Shown: in pieces, positions 24,445 through 32,474 of the stretch
Layout: each line of letters starts with the position of its first letter
How positions within the stretch are numbered: position 1 is the stretch's first letter
DNA from: Collinsella sp. AF08-23
Lineage (GTDB): Bacteria > Actinomycetota > Coriobacteriia > Coriobacteriales > Coriobacteriaceae
Assembly (NCBI RefSeq): GCF_003479805.1
Contig: NZ_QUHV01000009.1
Coordinates: forward strand, 1 to 64,000
DNA: 64,000 nucleotides
Reading direction: 5' to 3'
The notes under the pieces: generated by a model
The model's input: only the letters and a program-made list of their open reading frames with translations
Database searches by the model: none
Told to the model about the DNA's origin: nothing
Made by a program: the position numbers and the translations under genes

Positions 24445-25286
24445 AGCAACACATCCCTCCCACGCTTACACGCCACGGCCATGAGGCACACCGACGGAAT
24501 CAAACAAAGGCAGGGTGTCGCAATAAAACGAAAAACGCTGATTACCTGATCGTTCAGCTTGGGATACATCACATAAAAGTGCAGAAGATTGCCAAGGCGC
24601 GGAACCACTAACGGAAGCACCACGAACGCCGCCAATGAGATGGCGGCAGGCACGATCAGCGCCAACTTATTCCGGCGCATGAACATTCCCAGCGAGCACG
24701 ACAGTAGCGCCGATGCCCCCGCCCAAAACGCAGCGCCACAGGTAAAAATCATGTTGTATGCATAGGGCGAACTATTCCAAATCCCAGCGAACAGCCCTCC
24801 CGGCGTTCGGAGATCGAGGTACATAGGCATCCCCAAATAGCCCTCAAACGCCCCCTCCACAGGAAAGGCAACGAGCGCAAGCACCTGTAGGAGTACCAGT
24901 GCCACAAACGTCAGCAAAAACGCTCCGATAAAGCTCGTTATCCCATAGGCGAGTACGCAGGTTGTCACAGATGTTCGCGAAGCCAACAGACAGGCAGCAC
25001 CAGACCGCAAGTCCTGTCGGGCGGCATCCGCAAAGACCAGCGCTGCGGCGACGGGCATTACAAAGAACAGGTACACACGTGAGGCGTTCACCTGCATTGC
25101 GTCCATGTTCCACGCCCATGCATAGGCTGCCGAGGGCAATTCACCCACGTCTGCGCCATAGAACTTGAAGCACGTTTCGCCAAAGGCGATAAGACAGCAC
25201 AGCAGGGTTACCGTAATTGCAATCCTGCATTCAGCCCGTCTGAACATACGGAGGAATAGCACCTTAAGCAGAGCCGGCATGGGCAT
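24441..25286 (-). CDS. ABC transporter membrane subunit 1
   Basis: 281 aa, six predicted helices. After the first helix (IAITVTLLCCLIAF) there is a ~40-residue outward loop, as in ABC-2 exporters. It ends in GRDVLL with the ATGA overlap to the second permease. SD GGGAGGTG precedes ATG, located just after the intercistronic hairpin downstream of the peptide gene. Confidence 0.8.
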   Translation of the reverse strand: MPMPALLKVLFLRMFRRAECRIAITVTLLCCLIAFGETCFKFYGADVGELPSAAYAWAWNMDAMQVNASRVYLFFVMPVAAALVFADAARQDLRSGAACLLASRTSVTTCVLAYGITSFIGAFLLTFVALVLLQVLALVAFPVEGAFEGYLGMPMYLDLRTPGGLFAGIWNSSPYAYNMIFTCGAAFWAGASALLSCSLGMFMRRNKLALIVPAAISLAAFVVLPLVVPRLGNLLHFYVMYPKLNDQVISVFRFIATPCLCLIPSVCLMAVACKRGRDVLL

Positions 25287-25305
25287 TTTGCACCTCCCGC
25301 AAAGC

Positions 25306-25347
25306 CGCGGTCTCCCCTATCTCATGATACGGAAGGGGGAGACCGCG
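25306..25347 (-). terminator. Intercistronic hairpin between peptide and transporter genes
   Basis: A 12-bp perfect stem, CGCGGTCTCCCC/GGGGAGACCGCG, with an 18-nt loop and no U-run afterwards. Placed between a small secreted peptide and its transporter, it would favour a short abundant peptide mRNA through partial attenuation or 3'-end protection. That is a common design in bacteriocin operons. Confidence 0.65.
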
Positions 25348-25394
25348 AAGATCAAGCAGAGAAGGAAACGGTTCGTCAAATCGGTTAACAGAAC

Positions 25395-25787
25395 TTAGAA
25401 GCTCACGTAACCACTGATGTAATTGGGATCTTGCCAACCATCCGTGCAACCACGCAAATAAACATTACCAGAATTGCGGTTGTAATATGACAAGGTATAT
25501 TGATTGTTACCCGTCACCAAAACGGAGTCGGTCAATCGCGTTCCAACGCTGGGAGCATCACACCATAACCAGCACTTTCGCGTACCGCCGCTGCTGACGC
25601 TCACACTAGCAGAAGCAGATCCACTGGTACGAGTACCCGCTTGGACGGTAACATTTTCTTGGAAGCCGGGCAGCGTGTAGCCGAAATTATGGGACGAAGC
25701 GTATGCCGCCCCACTGAAGCCACATGCCAAGGCCACGCACACGCCGAGCAGCGCAACCTTTGCCTTAAGGCTCTTGAATACCTTCAT
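25395..25787 (-). CDS. Secreted ~100-aa peptide, bacteriocin-like (DUF2712/lactococcin-972-like)
   Basis: 130 aa precursor. The Sec signal peptide has a basic start (MKVFKSLKAK), a hydrophobic core (VALLGVCVALACGFSG) and an AYA cleavage site near residue 30. The mature part is Ser/Gly/Thr/Asn-rich, beta-strand-like, with three cysteines (KCWLWCD and RGCTDGW) and aromatic residues, ending YISGYVSF. Overall it resembles small secreted proteins (DUF2712-like, lactococcin-972-like) encoded next to ABC transporters. Strong SD AAGGAGG. It is the first gene of the ABC operon. Antimicrobial or signalling activity is inference; a cell-surface role is possible. Confidence 0.6.
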   Translation of the reverse strand: MKVFKSLKAKVALLGVCVALACGFSGAAYASSHNFGYTLPGFQENVTVQAGTRTSGSASASVSVSSGGTRKCWLWCDAPSVGTRLTDSVLVTGNNQYTLSYYNRNSGNVYLRGCTDGWQDPNYISGYVSF

Positions 25788-26050
25788 GGGAACCTCCTTA
25801 CTCCCTTCTCGGCCTATATTTACTAATATCTTCTTAATATATAATATTGTCTATACTATACGGGCAGACGGTTGTATATCCCCGGCAAACGGACAGGAAC
25901 CTCGACAGCCCCCTTGGTTTATCACATGGGAAATGCACGGGACGAAAATCCCTATAACATTGTCAAGCATGGGGAACATCCACAGTTGTTCCACATTCGG
26001 CAATCGGTTAGTTCTGACTTTGCACTGATTGCCACTCATGGAAAATATGC
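25788..26050 (-). promoter_or_regulatory. AT-rich promoter region of the peptide/ABC operon
   Basis: The 75 bases before the peptide gene are strikingly AT-rich compared with the surrounding GC-rich DNA. A possible -35 TAGACA and -10 GATATT with 17 bp between them lie there. The rest of the interval up to the XRE stop contains no ORF with a convincing ribosome-binding site. Confidence 0.4.
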
Positions 26051-26296
26051 TTAGTCCTCGGGCAACGCGCCAAACGTCTCGACATACTCTTCGTCATCCA
26101 TCCAGTCGATGATGTCGCCTGGTTTGCAGTGCAGAGCCTCACACATCGCCTCAAGTGTTGAGAAACGAATACCTTTGAGGCGACCGGTCTTGATACGGGA
26201 GATGTTAACGGGAGAGATGCCGACTTTCTCGGCAAGCTCAAGGGAGGACATCTTCCGATCTGCCATAACACGGTCGAGTCGCATGACGATGGGCAT
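26051..26296 (-). CDS. XRE/Cro-type helix-turn-helix regulator
   Basis: 81 aa, almost entirely one HTH_3-like domain: MRLDRVMADRKMSSLELAEKVGISPVNISRIKTG, then the family-typical FSTLEAMCEALHCKPGDIIDW. Proteins of this YozG-like group are usually paired with a DUF2975 membrane protein, as here, 36 nt upstream. It probably regulates its own operon and perhaps the downstream peptide operon, which begins 260 nt away (inference). Confidence 0.88.
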   Translation of the reverse strand: MPIVMRLDRVMADRKMSSLELAEKVGISPVNISRIKTGRLKGIRFSTLEAMCEALHCKPGDIIDWMDDEEYVETFGALPED

Positions 26297-26332
26297 TCGG
26301 CTGTCCTCCCTTTGAACGCTTTTAAATGGATA

Positions 26333-26818
26333 TCACAGGATGTTATCGGAATCCTCCTGCAGTTTCCTGCCGTACTCAAAAACACCAGCCAGTGCGAAGA
26401 ACATGATCGATGTGGCAAGCGTCATGAGGTTTAGACTGGGACCGACTGACATGGGGCCGACTGCGCCTTCGAGCAAAGCGGGAACCTCAATGGAAGGAGC
26501 GAATAGATCCAGCACAACGCGAAGTGCAAAGCAGATGGCAATCGTCAGCATTCTTTGGCTCTGCTTCCGGGAGAAGAACTCCTTGGAAACGATTGCGGCG
26601 CGCACCAACCTCACGAAAACCAAAAGCGGGATAATCACAAACGAGACAGTGATAAGTTGATTAAGAACAAAGGCGAAAAGATGACTGCCCATTTTCGCAT
26701 CCAACAAGGCAGCAATACCCGTCACCATATTGACGGCGGAGAAGAGCGCGACTGCGATCAGAACGAAGCAGATCAGTCTAAGCAAAAGCGGCATCTTGCC
26801 AACAGGTAACTGGCTCAT
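26333..26818 (-). CDS. DUF2975 family membrane protein
   Basis: 161 aa, four transmembrane segments (LLRLICFVLIAVALFSAV; FAFVLNQLITVSFVIIPLLVF; LTIAICFALRVVLDLF; LMTLATSIMFFALAGVFEYG), with FFSRKQSQRM between helices 2 and 3 typical of DUF2975. The family is commonly encoded beside XRE regulators and is thought to modulate them or sense the envelope; this is not proven. It begins 17 nt after the 25-aa ORF, in what looks like one operon with the radical SAM gene. Confidence 0.85.
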   Translation of the reverse strand: MSQLPVGKMPLLLRLICFVLIAVALFSAVNMVTGIAALLDAKMGSHLFAFVLNQLITVSFVIIPLLVFVRLVRAAIVSKEFFSRKQSQRMLTIAICFALRVVLDLFAPSIEVPALLEGAVGPMSVGPSLNLMTLATSIMFFALAGVFEYGRKLQEDSDNIL

Positions 26819-26835
26819 TGCACGTTTCCAAATCC

Positions 26836-26913
26836 TTAATACCCCACATGAATACCGAAAATATCTTTACAGGCGGTCATCGTAACGCCCTGCGCTTCAA
26901 TAGTGAACAGCAT
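26836..26913 (-). CDS. 25-aa ORF, candidate RiPP precursor of the radical SAM enzyme
   Basis: Starts MLFTIEAQG, contains TACKDIFG with one cysteine (C15), and ends GIHVGY. SD-like AGGAAGGG lies 4-5 nt before ATG. It begins 10 nt after the radical SAM stop and ends 17 nt before the DUF2975 gene, filling a gap in a tight operon. The size equals that of PqqA-type precursors. The upstream enzyme carries an apparent recognition-element-like N-terminal domain, as expected for peptide modification. It could still be a chance ORF; no homology could be tested. Confidence 0.55.
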   Translation of the reverse strand: MLFTIEAQGVTMTACKDIFGIHVGY

Positions 26914-26923
26914 TTTACCCTTC

Positions 26924-28162
26924 CTATCCTTGAATATGATTTATGAACGCCTCGACCGTCCGCTCGATTGCGCTGCGGTAGTACGCGCAATACGGGTCGC
27001 GCTCGGTCATGCAGCCGTGCTCATCATATGCCCGAGCCCTGCATCCACCTCCACAGAAGTATCGGTTTTCGCACGATGAGCAGCCCTCGATTTCCTCCGC
27101 CGAAGGCAAGGTGAACTGAGAAAGATTATCCGCAATCGCAGCTGCGTCATCGGTGAACGCATTGCCCAGAGCGAACTCGGGTTTATGAAGCATGTGGCAG
27201 GGATACACCGTTCCGTCCGAAGCAACGCTCACCGAGTTCTTGCCGGCACCACAGCAGGTGCGAACGGACAGTGCCCGCATGGGATTGAAGGCGTCGTCAA
27301 TCGACACGGCATCGCCCTTGCTCGCCACCTCGACCATGATTTCCGCAAGCTCGGCAAGACAAGAATCGTCGGGCATGAGGTCGCCCAAGTCTGCATGCGT
27401 GCCGCTCAACAGGCTAAAGCCAACCGTGCATCCCAATTGTTTTGACAACTCGACGTAAGCGGGGACATCCTGAACGTTGCGCGCATGCAGCGTGGGCAGC
27501 ATATGCGCGTGGATTCCCGCAGACTGGATGCGTTTAACGGTGTCGACAAGCACCTCGAACAGCTGCTCTCCCCTGATGAGCGCAAGGGCATCCGGGCTCG
27601 CGCCGTCGAAGGAGACAGAAACCACGTCGACGTTGCCCACGAGCTTCGCGAGCATCTCGTCACCGCAATGCGTGCCGTTGGTCAGAACAGTTATGCTCGT
27701 CATCCCCTGCTCGCGCGCATGCTGCGCGATTTCCGGCAGATCTTCGCGCAAGAACGGCTCGCCGCCCGAAATCACCAAGCGCGTGACACCCAGGCAGGCA
27801 AGGACGTCAATCGCGTGGCACAGATCATCAAGACTCGGGTCGACAGCTCGGTTGCGATTGCAGTCGGCCGAGTAGCACCCAACACACGAGAGGTTGCAGG
27901 TATTCGACACATGGAGATAGGCGGACGCGAGGTGGTTGCACCCACCCGCTTCAGCCTCTTCCGTAAACCCATGACCAGCAAGATGAGCCACGAGCTCCTT
28001 GCATCCAGCGGGAACCTCATCCATGGCGACTTCACGCTCCAACATAGCGTCGCACAGCTCAGCCCCTTCCGGCGTGAGGCCCACAAGGGCGCCGGAAGCC
28101 GTGTTGCCGATTACGGGAATGCCCCGCATATCAAAGCGAACGATGTGGGAGGCAAGTCGCAT
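26924..28162 (-). CDS. Radical SAM/SPASM peptide-maturase-like enzyme with PqqD-like N-terminus
   Basis: 412 aa. Residues 1-75 (ASHIVRFDMRGIPVIGNTA, GLTPEGAELCDAMLE) resemble a PqqD-like RiPP recognition element. The radical SAM motif CNLSCVGC follows near residue 92, then SGGEPFLREDLPEI. The C-terminal third is a SPASM domain: CCGAGKNSVSVASDGTVYPC, then CSSCENRYFCGGGC and two further cysteines near YC, enough for two auxiliary Fe-S clusters. Such enzymes modify ribosomal peptides or make redox cofactors. An alternative start 6 codons upstream lacks the GGAAGGTG SD that precedes this ATG. Its substrate is unknown; the next ORF is the candidate. Confidence 0.85.
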   Translation of the reverse strand: MRLASHIVRFDMRGIPVIGNTASGALVGLTPEGAELCDAMLEREVAMDEVPAGCKELVAHLAGHGFTEEAEAGGCNHLASAYLHVSNTCNLSCVGCYSADCNRNRAVDPSLDDLCHAIDVLACLGVTRLVISGGEPFLREDLPEIAQHAREQGMTSITVLTNGTHCGDEMLAKLVGNVDVVSVSFDGASPDALALIRGEQLFEVLVDTVKRIQSAGIHAHMLPTLHARNVQDVPAYVELSKQLGCTVGFSLLSGTHADLGDLMPDDSCLAELAEIMVEVASKGDAVSIDDAFNPMRALSVRTCCGAGKNSVSVASDGTVYPCHMLHKPEFALGNAFTDDAAAIADNLSQFTLPSAEEIEGCSSCENRYFCGGGCRARAYDEHGCMTERDPYCAYYRSAIERTVEAFINHIQG

Positions 28163-28196
28163 AATCACCTTCCATGCCATAGGATACTTCGTTCTT

Positions 28197-28224
28197 AATA
28201 TAGAGCGTTGTGTTCTATATGCAA
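28197..28224 (-). promoter_or_regulatory. Promoter of the radical SAM operon with palindrome
   Basis: Minus-strand -35 TTGCAT (28219-28224) and -10 TATATT (28197-28202), 16 bp apart. An inverted repeat ATATAGA/TCTATAT with 9 bp between (28198-28220) spans the promoter, a plausible site for the XRE regulator of the operon. Confidence 0.55.
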
Positions 28225-28339
28225 GAGCTCTTCGGTAGGCGGAAATAACATGGAACTGCTTCCCGCCGAACCTTTGCCTAGAGGGCTATCGAAGCAATTC
28301 ACGGCACAGATGCAATCAAACCTTGTCGATATACTATTC

Positions 28340-28385
28340 TTGGTATGCATACTTTTGCAGATATACTAATCTGCATACTTTTGCA
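28340..28385 (+). promoter_or_regulatory. hipBA promoter and HipB operators
   Basis: -35 TTGGTA (28340-28345) and -10 TATACT (28362-28367) are 16 bp apart. The 14-mer TGCATACTTTTGCA occurs twice, 26 bp apart (28346-28359 and 28372-28385), bracketing the -10. Between them lies inverted repeat GCAGAT/ATCTGC. This is a typical autoregulated toxin-antitoxin operator layout. Confidence 0.7.
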
Positions 28386-28398
28386 TGAGGAGGAGTCC

Positions 28399-28845
28399 AT
28401 GGACACGATGCCGATTGTCACGCCGCGCCAAGCCGGAATCTACGTACGCCGCTCCCGCGAGAGCCAGGGTCTTACGCGCGCCCGGCTCGCTGCGGCGGCG
28501 GGCGTGTCCGAGCGCTTGTTGGCATCCCTCGAGCTCGGCGACGCCACCGGCATCCGCCTCGACAAGCTCCTCGCCGTCTTCGGCGCGCTCGGCATCGGCC
28601 TCGCCGCGCAAGGCGATGACATCGGGCGCAACGTGATCGCCACAGGCGAAAAGCAAAATCATGCAATCAATCCCAGCACTAGCAGCTCCCCAATCATTCA
28701 AGCCAGAAATCGAACCAGGGCCGCACAACGCCGTCCACGCACCGATACGTCGAAATCACCAGCCGACTACGATTCCGTCTTTGACGATTTTTTGAAACAT
28801 CAAGGTATAGATGATGTGGCAACGTCTTTTGTTGCAAGGAGGTAA
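28399..28845 (+). CDS. hipB: HipB-like antitoxin
   Basis: 148 aa. The N-terminal XRE domain (TPRQAGIYVRRSRESQGLTRARLAAAAGVSERLLASLE) and IRLDKLLAVFGALGIGL are typical HipB. Unlike the ~88-aa E. coli HipB, it has a 70-residue tail rich in Ser, Arg, Thr and Pro, ending in an acidic DYDSVFDDFLKHQGID segment. It would bind the repeated operator and hold HipA inactive. SD GAGGAGG precedes ATG. It ends 3 nt before hipA, implying coupling. Confidence 0.85.
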   Translation: MDTMPIVTPRQAGIYVRRSRESQGLTRARLAAAAGVSERLLASLELGDATGIRLDKLLAVFGALGIGLAAQGDDIGRNVIATGEKQNHAINPSTSSSPIIQARNRTRAAQRRPRTDTSKSPADYDSVFDDFLKHQGIDDVATSFVARR

Positions 28846-28848
28846 GCC

Positions 28849-30144
28849 ATGCCTGCACGGTCTCTCAAGGTCATCGTCTGCAACGACATAGCAGGAACCC
28901 TCGAACAGAATGCTCATGGTGCCATTAGCTTTAGTTATGACGAAGGCTATTCCGGAATACCCCTCTCGAGCTCCATGCCCATAAGCAACAGAAGCTATGA
29001 CCAAAAAACCGTTCTCCCTTACCTGTTCGGGCTCCTTCCTGACAGCGAGCAGCAGCGCCGCGCCATTGCAGCCGAATACGAAGTAAGGCCCAATAATCCG
29101 CTTGCGCTTTTGGAACACATCGGTCTCGACTGTCCGGGAGGGGTTCAATTTTACAGGGAAGAGGACCTCAGCGCGGCACGCAGACGCAAAGGCTCTTACC
29201 TCCCGCTGAGCGACCAGGCAATCGCAGCACGCCTTGCCAGCATTAGGCAGGATGGCGATTCCTCGTGGATGGGAGGCGAAGAAAGTTGGTCTCTAGGAGG
29301 CAATCAGGGCAAGTTCGCATTGGGCCTACATGACGGCATATGGTGCGAGTGCCAGGGATCCGCTCGCACGACCCACATTTTCAAAAACGGCGTCATAGGA
29401 TTTAAGTTTCAGGCCCTCAACGAGTACATTTGCATGGCGACCTCCAAGCGCTGCGGTGTCGCAACTTCCGATGTTGAATATCGCCTCTTCGAAGATGAAC
29501 CGGCCTTAATCGTCACTCGCTACGACCGTGCCCGCCGCTCCAACGGCAACGTCGTCCGGCTGCACCAAGAAGACTTTTGCCAAGCTTTGGGAATAATGCC
29601 AAACCAGAAGTACACCTCAGATGGCGGTCCGACCACACGCGATGCGCTGGCCCTGCTATGCAGCACCAATCGCGCTCACTTCAATCTTTTGGTTTTCACG
29701 CAAATCCTGTTCTTCAACTGCCTTATTGGGGCCCCCGATGCCCACGCCAAGAACTATTCGCTGCTTCTCGGACCCGATAACGACAGGATCATAGCTCCCA
29801 TGTACGATGTGGCGTCCGGGCTGGCCTACGAGAATCTGCGCCGCAAGGGGCGACTTGCCATGGCGGTCGGCGGGGAGAACCGCTTCGGTCGCGTGGGCTC
29901 GGGGGCTATCCACCGCTACATGGGCGGCAACGACCCCGCGCTCGCCGCGATGCTCGAAAAAGCCGAGTTTACGGAAGACTCTTGCACGGCGATTATGGCC
30001 GATCTTGCCCAGGAGATTCCCGTGAGCATGGCAGAGGTATTCGACGAGGCCGAAGCGAAGGGCATTCCGGGCGCCGGCGAACTGCGCGAGCGCATGCTCG
30101 GCGCCGTGTGCGAGAACTGCGCCAAGACGCTTGCGCTTCTATAG
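28849..30144 (+). CDS. hipA: HipA-like serine/threonine kinase toxin
   Basis: 431 aa. The family kinase phosphorylates glutamyl-tRNA synthetase or other targets, causing growth arrest and persistence. Visible: N-terminal domain with YLFGLLPDSEQQRRAIA, the loop SLGGNQGKFAL (nucleotide-binding/autophosphorylation region), catalytic GAPDAHAKNYSLLL, and metal-binding IAPMYDVAS. Length equals that of canonical HipA (~440). All core motifs appear intact. Convergent with the CPBP gene with a 6-nt overlap of coding ends. Confidence 0.9.
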   Translation: MPARSLKVIVCNDIAGTLEQNAHGAISFSYDEGYSGIPLSSSMPISNRSYDQKTVLPYLFGLLPDSEQQRRAIAAEYEVRPNNPLALLEHIGLDCPGGVQFYREEDLSAARRRKGSYLPLSDQAIAARLASIRQDGDSSWMGGEESWSLGGNQGKFALGLHDGIWCECQGSARTTHIFKNGVIGFKFQALNEYICMATSKRCGVATSDVEYRLFEDEPALIVTRYDRARRSNGNVVRLHQEDFCQALGIMPNQKYTSDGGPTTRDALALLCSTNRAHFNLLVFTQILFFNCLIGAPDAHAKNYSLLLGPDNDRIIAPMYDVASGLAYENLRRKGRLAMAVGGENRFGRVGSGAIHRYMGGNDPALAAMLEKAEFTEDSCTAIMADLAQEIPVSMAEVFDEAEAKGIPGAGELRERMLGAVCENCAKTLALL

Positions 30145-31368
30145 TGGGCTGCCTCCTTTACCAGGGCCGGTGCTGACGGCAGAAGCCCGCGCGGCGGCAT
30201 CGTCGGTTGGCAGAACGTCACCCAGAATCGCATCGTCATCCGCCGGCGCCCCGTCCTCCTCGTCGTCCTCGGCCACCTCGACCTCAGGCAGGGCGTCCGA
30301 GACGTGCCAGGCGCGCTCGAACATGGCGATGCCTCCGGCAAGCAAGCCCCCAAAGACTGCGAACACGATGGGCGTGGGCAGCACGTTGACCATGGGAGCC
30401 AACGGCGCGACGAGATAGGACGAGGCGTTGAGGGCGAAGTGCAGCAGCATGGCGTACCCGAGCTTGCCCGTTCGCCAGAAGACCCAGCCCTGTAGGATGC
30501 CCAGGGCGAAGGCATAGCTCCCCTGGATGATGTTCATGTGGAGGACGCCGAACGCGAGCGCCTGCAACACGTTGGCGACCCAAAACGCGCGCACGGAGAC
30601 GGTCCTGCGACGAGCGCGGTGGCGAGGGTCCCAACCGGGGCTCACGGCGCGCATCGCGTACTCGAGCATGACGCCGCGGCACACGATCTCCTCGTTGAGC
30701 GGCGCGAGGATGACCGTCGAGATCACCTGGATAATCGCGAACACCCCGACGGCGGAATCCTCCATGAGCTCGGCGTACTCCGCCATCGTCTCGGGGAAGA
30801 ACAGCTCGACAAAACCGAGGATGCCGCTCACGAAAAACTGGGCGGCGAAGCCGACGAGCAGCAGGGAGGCGATCGTCTTCATGACGGGGGCGCCTGCGGA
30901 AGCGCCCGCCCCGCGGCGCCCGGCGAACGAGCCGAGCCGGACGCGCCGCCACCAGAGCCCGAAGATCGCGGCAGCGATGAGCTGCGATACCGCCATGACC
31001 ACCTGGATGCCGTTGTCGAACAACGCGTCGCCGACTTCGGTGCCCGCGCCGCCGACCGCGAAGCTGATGGAGACGATGACCGTCCCCCCTATCAGCGACA
31101 CGACGATTTGCAGCAGGAGATACAGGGCGAGCACGCCGACCATGGCGAGAGTCCACTTGACGAAATGAAGCGCACGGGAGGTGCCCGGCGCGGCGGGCGC
31201 CCCCGACGATGGCGCCGGCGTTCGCACGCGCACGTCACGCTCGTATCCCGCGGGAGGCGTCGGGCCTCCGAGACGCCCGCCCTCAATCGAACGGTCGCAA
31301 GACGGCAGGCAGCCCTTGGCAGGGTCAATGCCACTCTGGGTGTCCGAACTGCTCTGGGACGAATCCAT
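30139..31368 (-). CDS. CPBP-family intramembrane metalloprotease
   Basis: 409 aa. Residues 70-370 hold about eight membrane helices with the Abi/CPBP motifs NEEIVCRGVMLE (EE-x3-R) and FGVLHMNIIQG (F-x3-H), the zinc-binding glutamates and histidines of Rce1-type proteases. The first ~65 residues are a polar Ser/Pro/Gly-rich cytosolic tail, and the last ~55 an acidic tail. In bacteria such proteins process or give immunity to peptides, although no bacteriocin gene is adjacent here. SD AAGGAGGG precedes ATG. Confidence 0.88.
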   Translation of the reverse strand: MDSSQSSSDTQSGIDPAKGCLPSCDRSIEGGRLGGPTPPAGYERDVRVRTPAPSSGAPAAPGTSRALHFVKWTLAMVGVLALYLLLQIVVSLIGGTVIVSISFAVGGAGTEVGDALFDNGIQVVMAVSQLIAAAIFGLWWRRVRLGSFAGRRGAGASAGAPVMKTIASLLLVGFAAQFFVSGILGFVELFFPETMAEYAELMEDSAVGVFAIIQVISTVILAPLNEEIVCRGVMLEYAMRAVSPGWDPRHRARRRTVSVRAFWVANVLQALAFGVLHMNIIQGSYAFALGILQGWVFWRTGKLGYAMLLHFALNASSYLVAPLAPMVNVLPTPIVFAVFGGLLAGGIAMFERAWHVSDALPEVEVAEDDEEDGAPADDDAILGDVLPTDDAAARASAVSTGPGKGGSPL

Positions 31369-31390
31369 GAGGCCCTCCTTACGCGTGCGC

Positions 31391-31948
31391 TCAAGTTTCC
31401 CATGACTGTACCACAGGGCGATTCAGAAGCTTGCGACCGCTCTCCCCTTGCACGCTAGGCGCGGTTGGCGCGCAGCTGAACGGCGCGAGCGTAGGTGCGG
31501 GATCGCTGCCGTTGAAGCCGCCGATGGCCATCACGGGCAACTCGCTCGCGAGCTGATAGCCCGCTGCGTTTTGCGAGCCCGTCGTCGCGGCGGCCCAACG
31601 GTACCCGGAGGCGTTCTCAAGCAGCAGGCTCACAAGCTCGTCACTCGTATCGCCGCCACCGAGCAGACCTCCCGCTCCGTCCTGGCCGGATGCGCCACTT
31701 TGACCGCCGGGCTCACCCTCACCCGAGGGGCCAGCCGTCGGCAATGAGCTGTGATGTCCCGAGGCGATGGTCTCCGCCGTCCACGCAAACGGACCGGCTA
31801 GGCACGCCAACACACCAAGACCCACGCCAACCGCAGTGAGCCATCGGCGCACCTCGGCGGCGAACAGTATCGCCATGGCGGGACGTACCCACCAATCTCC
31901 TCGATTTACCCATGCGCTCCAACAATATCCCCGACGATGTCGCTGCAC
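31391..31948 (-). pseudogene. Remnant of a GT39/ArnT-like mannosyltransferase C-terminus
   Basis: The 185-codon frame carries the C-terminal hallmark of actinobacterial ArnT-like glycosyltransferases: a last helix ending in LAGPFAWTAETIAS, a Gly/Ser-rich linker, then NASGYRWAAATTGSQNAAGYQLAS, PVMAIGGFNGSDPAPTLA. The large multi-helix catalytic part is missing and the last ~15 residues diverge from the family. A fragment of a once-longer gene is the simplest reading. The first 25 residues before the helix are not family-like. Confidence 0.65.
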
Positions 31949-32457
31949 TCATCGCGGCGGCGCCGGCGATGCCGCCCAAAACGCCGAAGACGAACAAAAC
32001 CTCGCCCGTGCCCTCGCGACCATCCTCGAGCACAGCGAGCAGCATCATCAGCGGCGTGGGCCTTGCGCTTGTGTACGCATTGGTAGCGTGCCTTTCGGGC
32101 ATGGCGATCAAGCCCACAGCGGAAAGTTACGCCAAGCAGCGGCGGTTCGTCACCGATGCAAGCCACGAACCCAAGACCCCGCTCTCCGTCATAAACGCCA
32201 ACACCGAGGTCATAGAGATGACCGACGGTGAGAGCGAATGGACCAAAGGCATCCACGAGCAGGTCGCACGCATGGCTCAGCTCACCGAACGCCTCGTCTT
32301 TTTGGCGAAAATGGACGAGGGCGGCGAGCTCGATATGGAGGATTGCGATCTCTCCGAACTGGCAAAGCGCGCCATCGCCGAGGCGCACCATGGCAAGGCC
32401 CTGTGCACGACCAACGGCGTCGACACCATCACGTTCGGCATCGTACTGCGCCCCTAG
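31912..32457 (+). pseudogene. Remnant of a sensor histidine kinase
   Basis: From about codon 45 the frame reads like the junction of a transmembrane helix and a HisKA domain (LALVYALVACLSGMAIKPTAESYAKQRRFVTDASHEPKTPLSVINANTEVIEM, AQLTERLVFLAKMDE). The H-box has HEPKTP rather than HELKTP, and there is no HATPase domain after it. The first 45 residues look unrelated to the sensor part and overlap the GT39 remnant on the other strand. It is probably an eroded kinase without activity. Confidence 0.65.
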
Positions 32458-32474
32458 CGCCGCCGACGCGAGCC

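Noticed and set aside
25851..26039. 62-codon frame between the XRE gene and the secreted peptide gene
   Set aside because: No ribosome-binding site, poor start context, and no recognisable features; four cysteines made it tempting as a peptide precursor.
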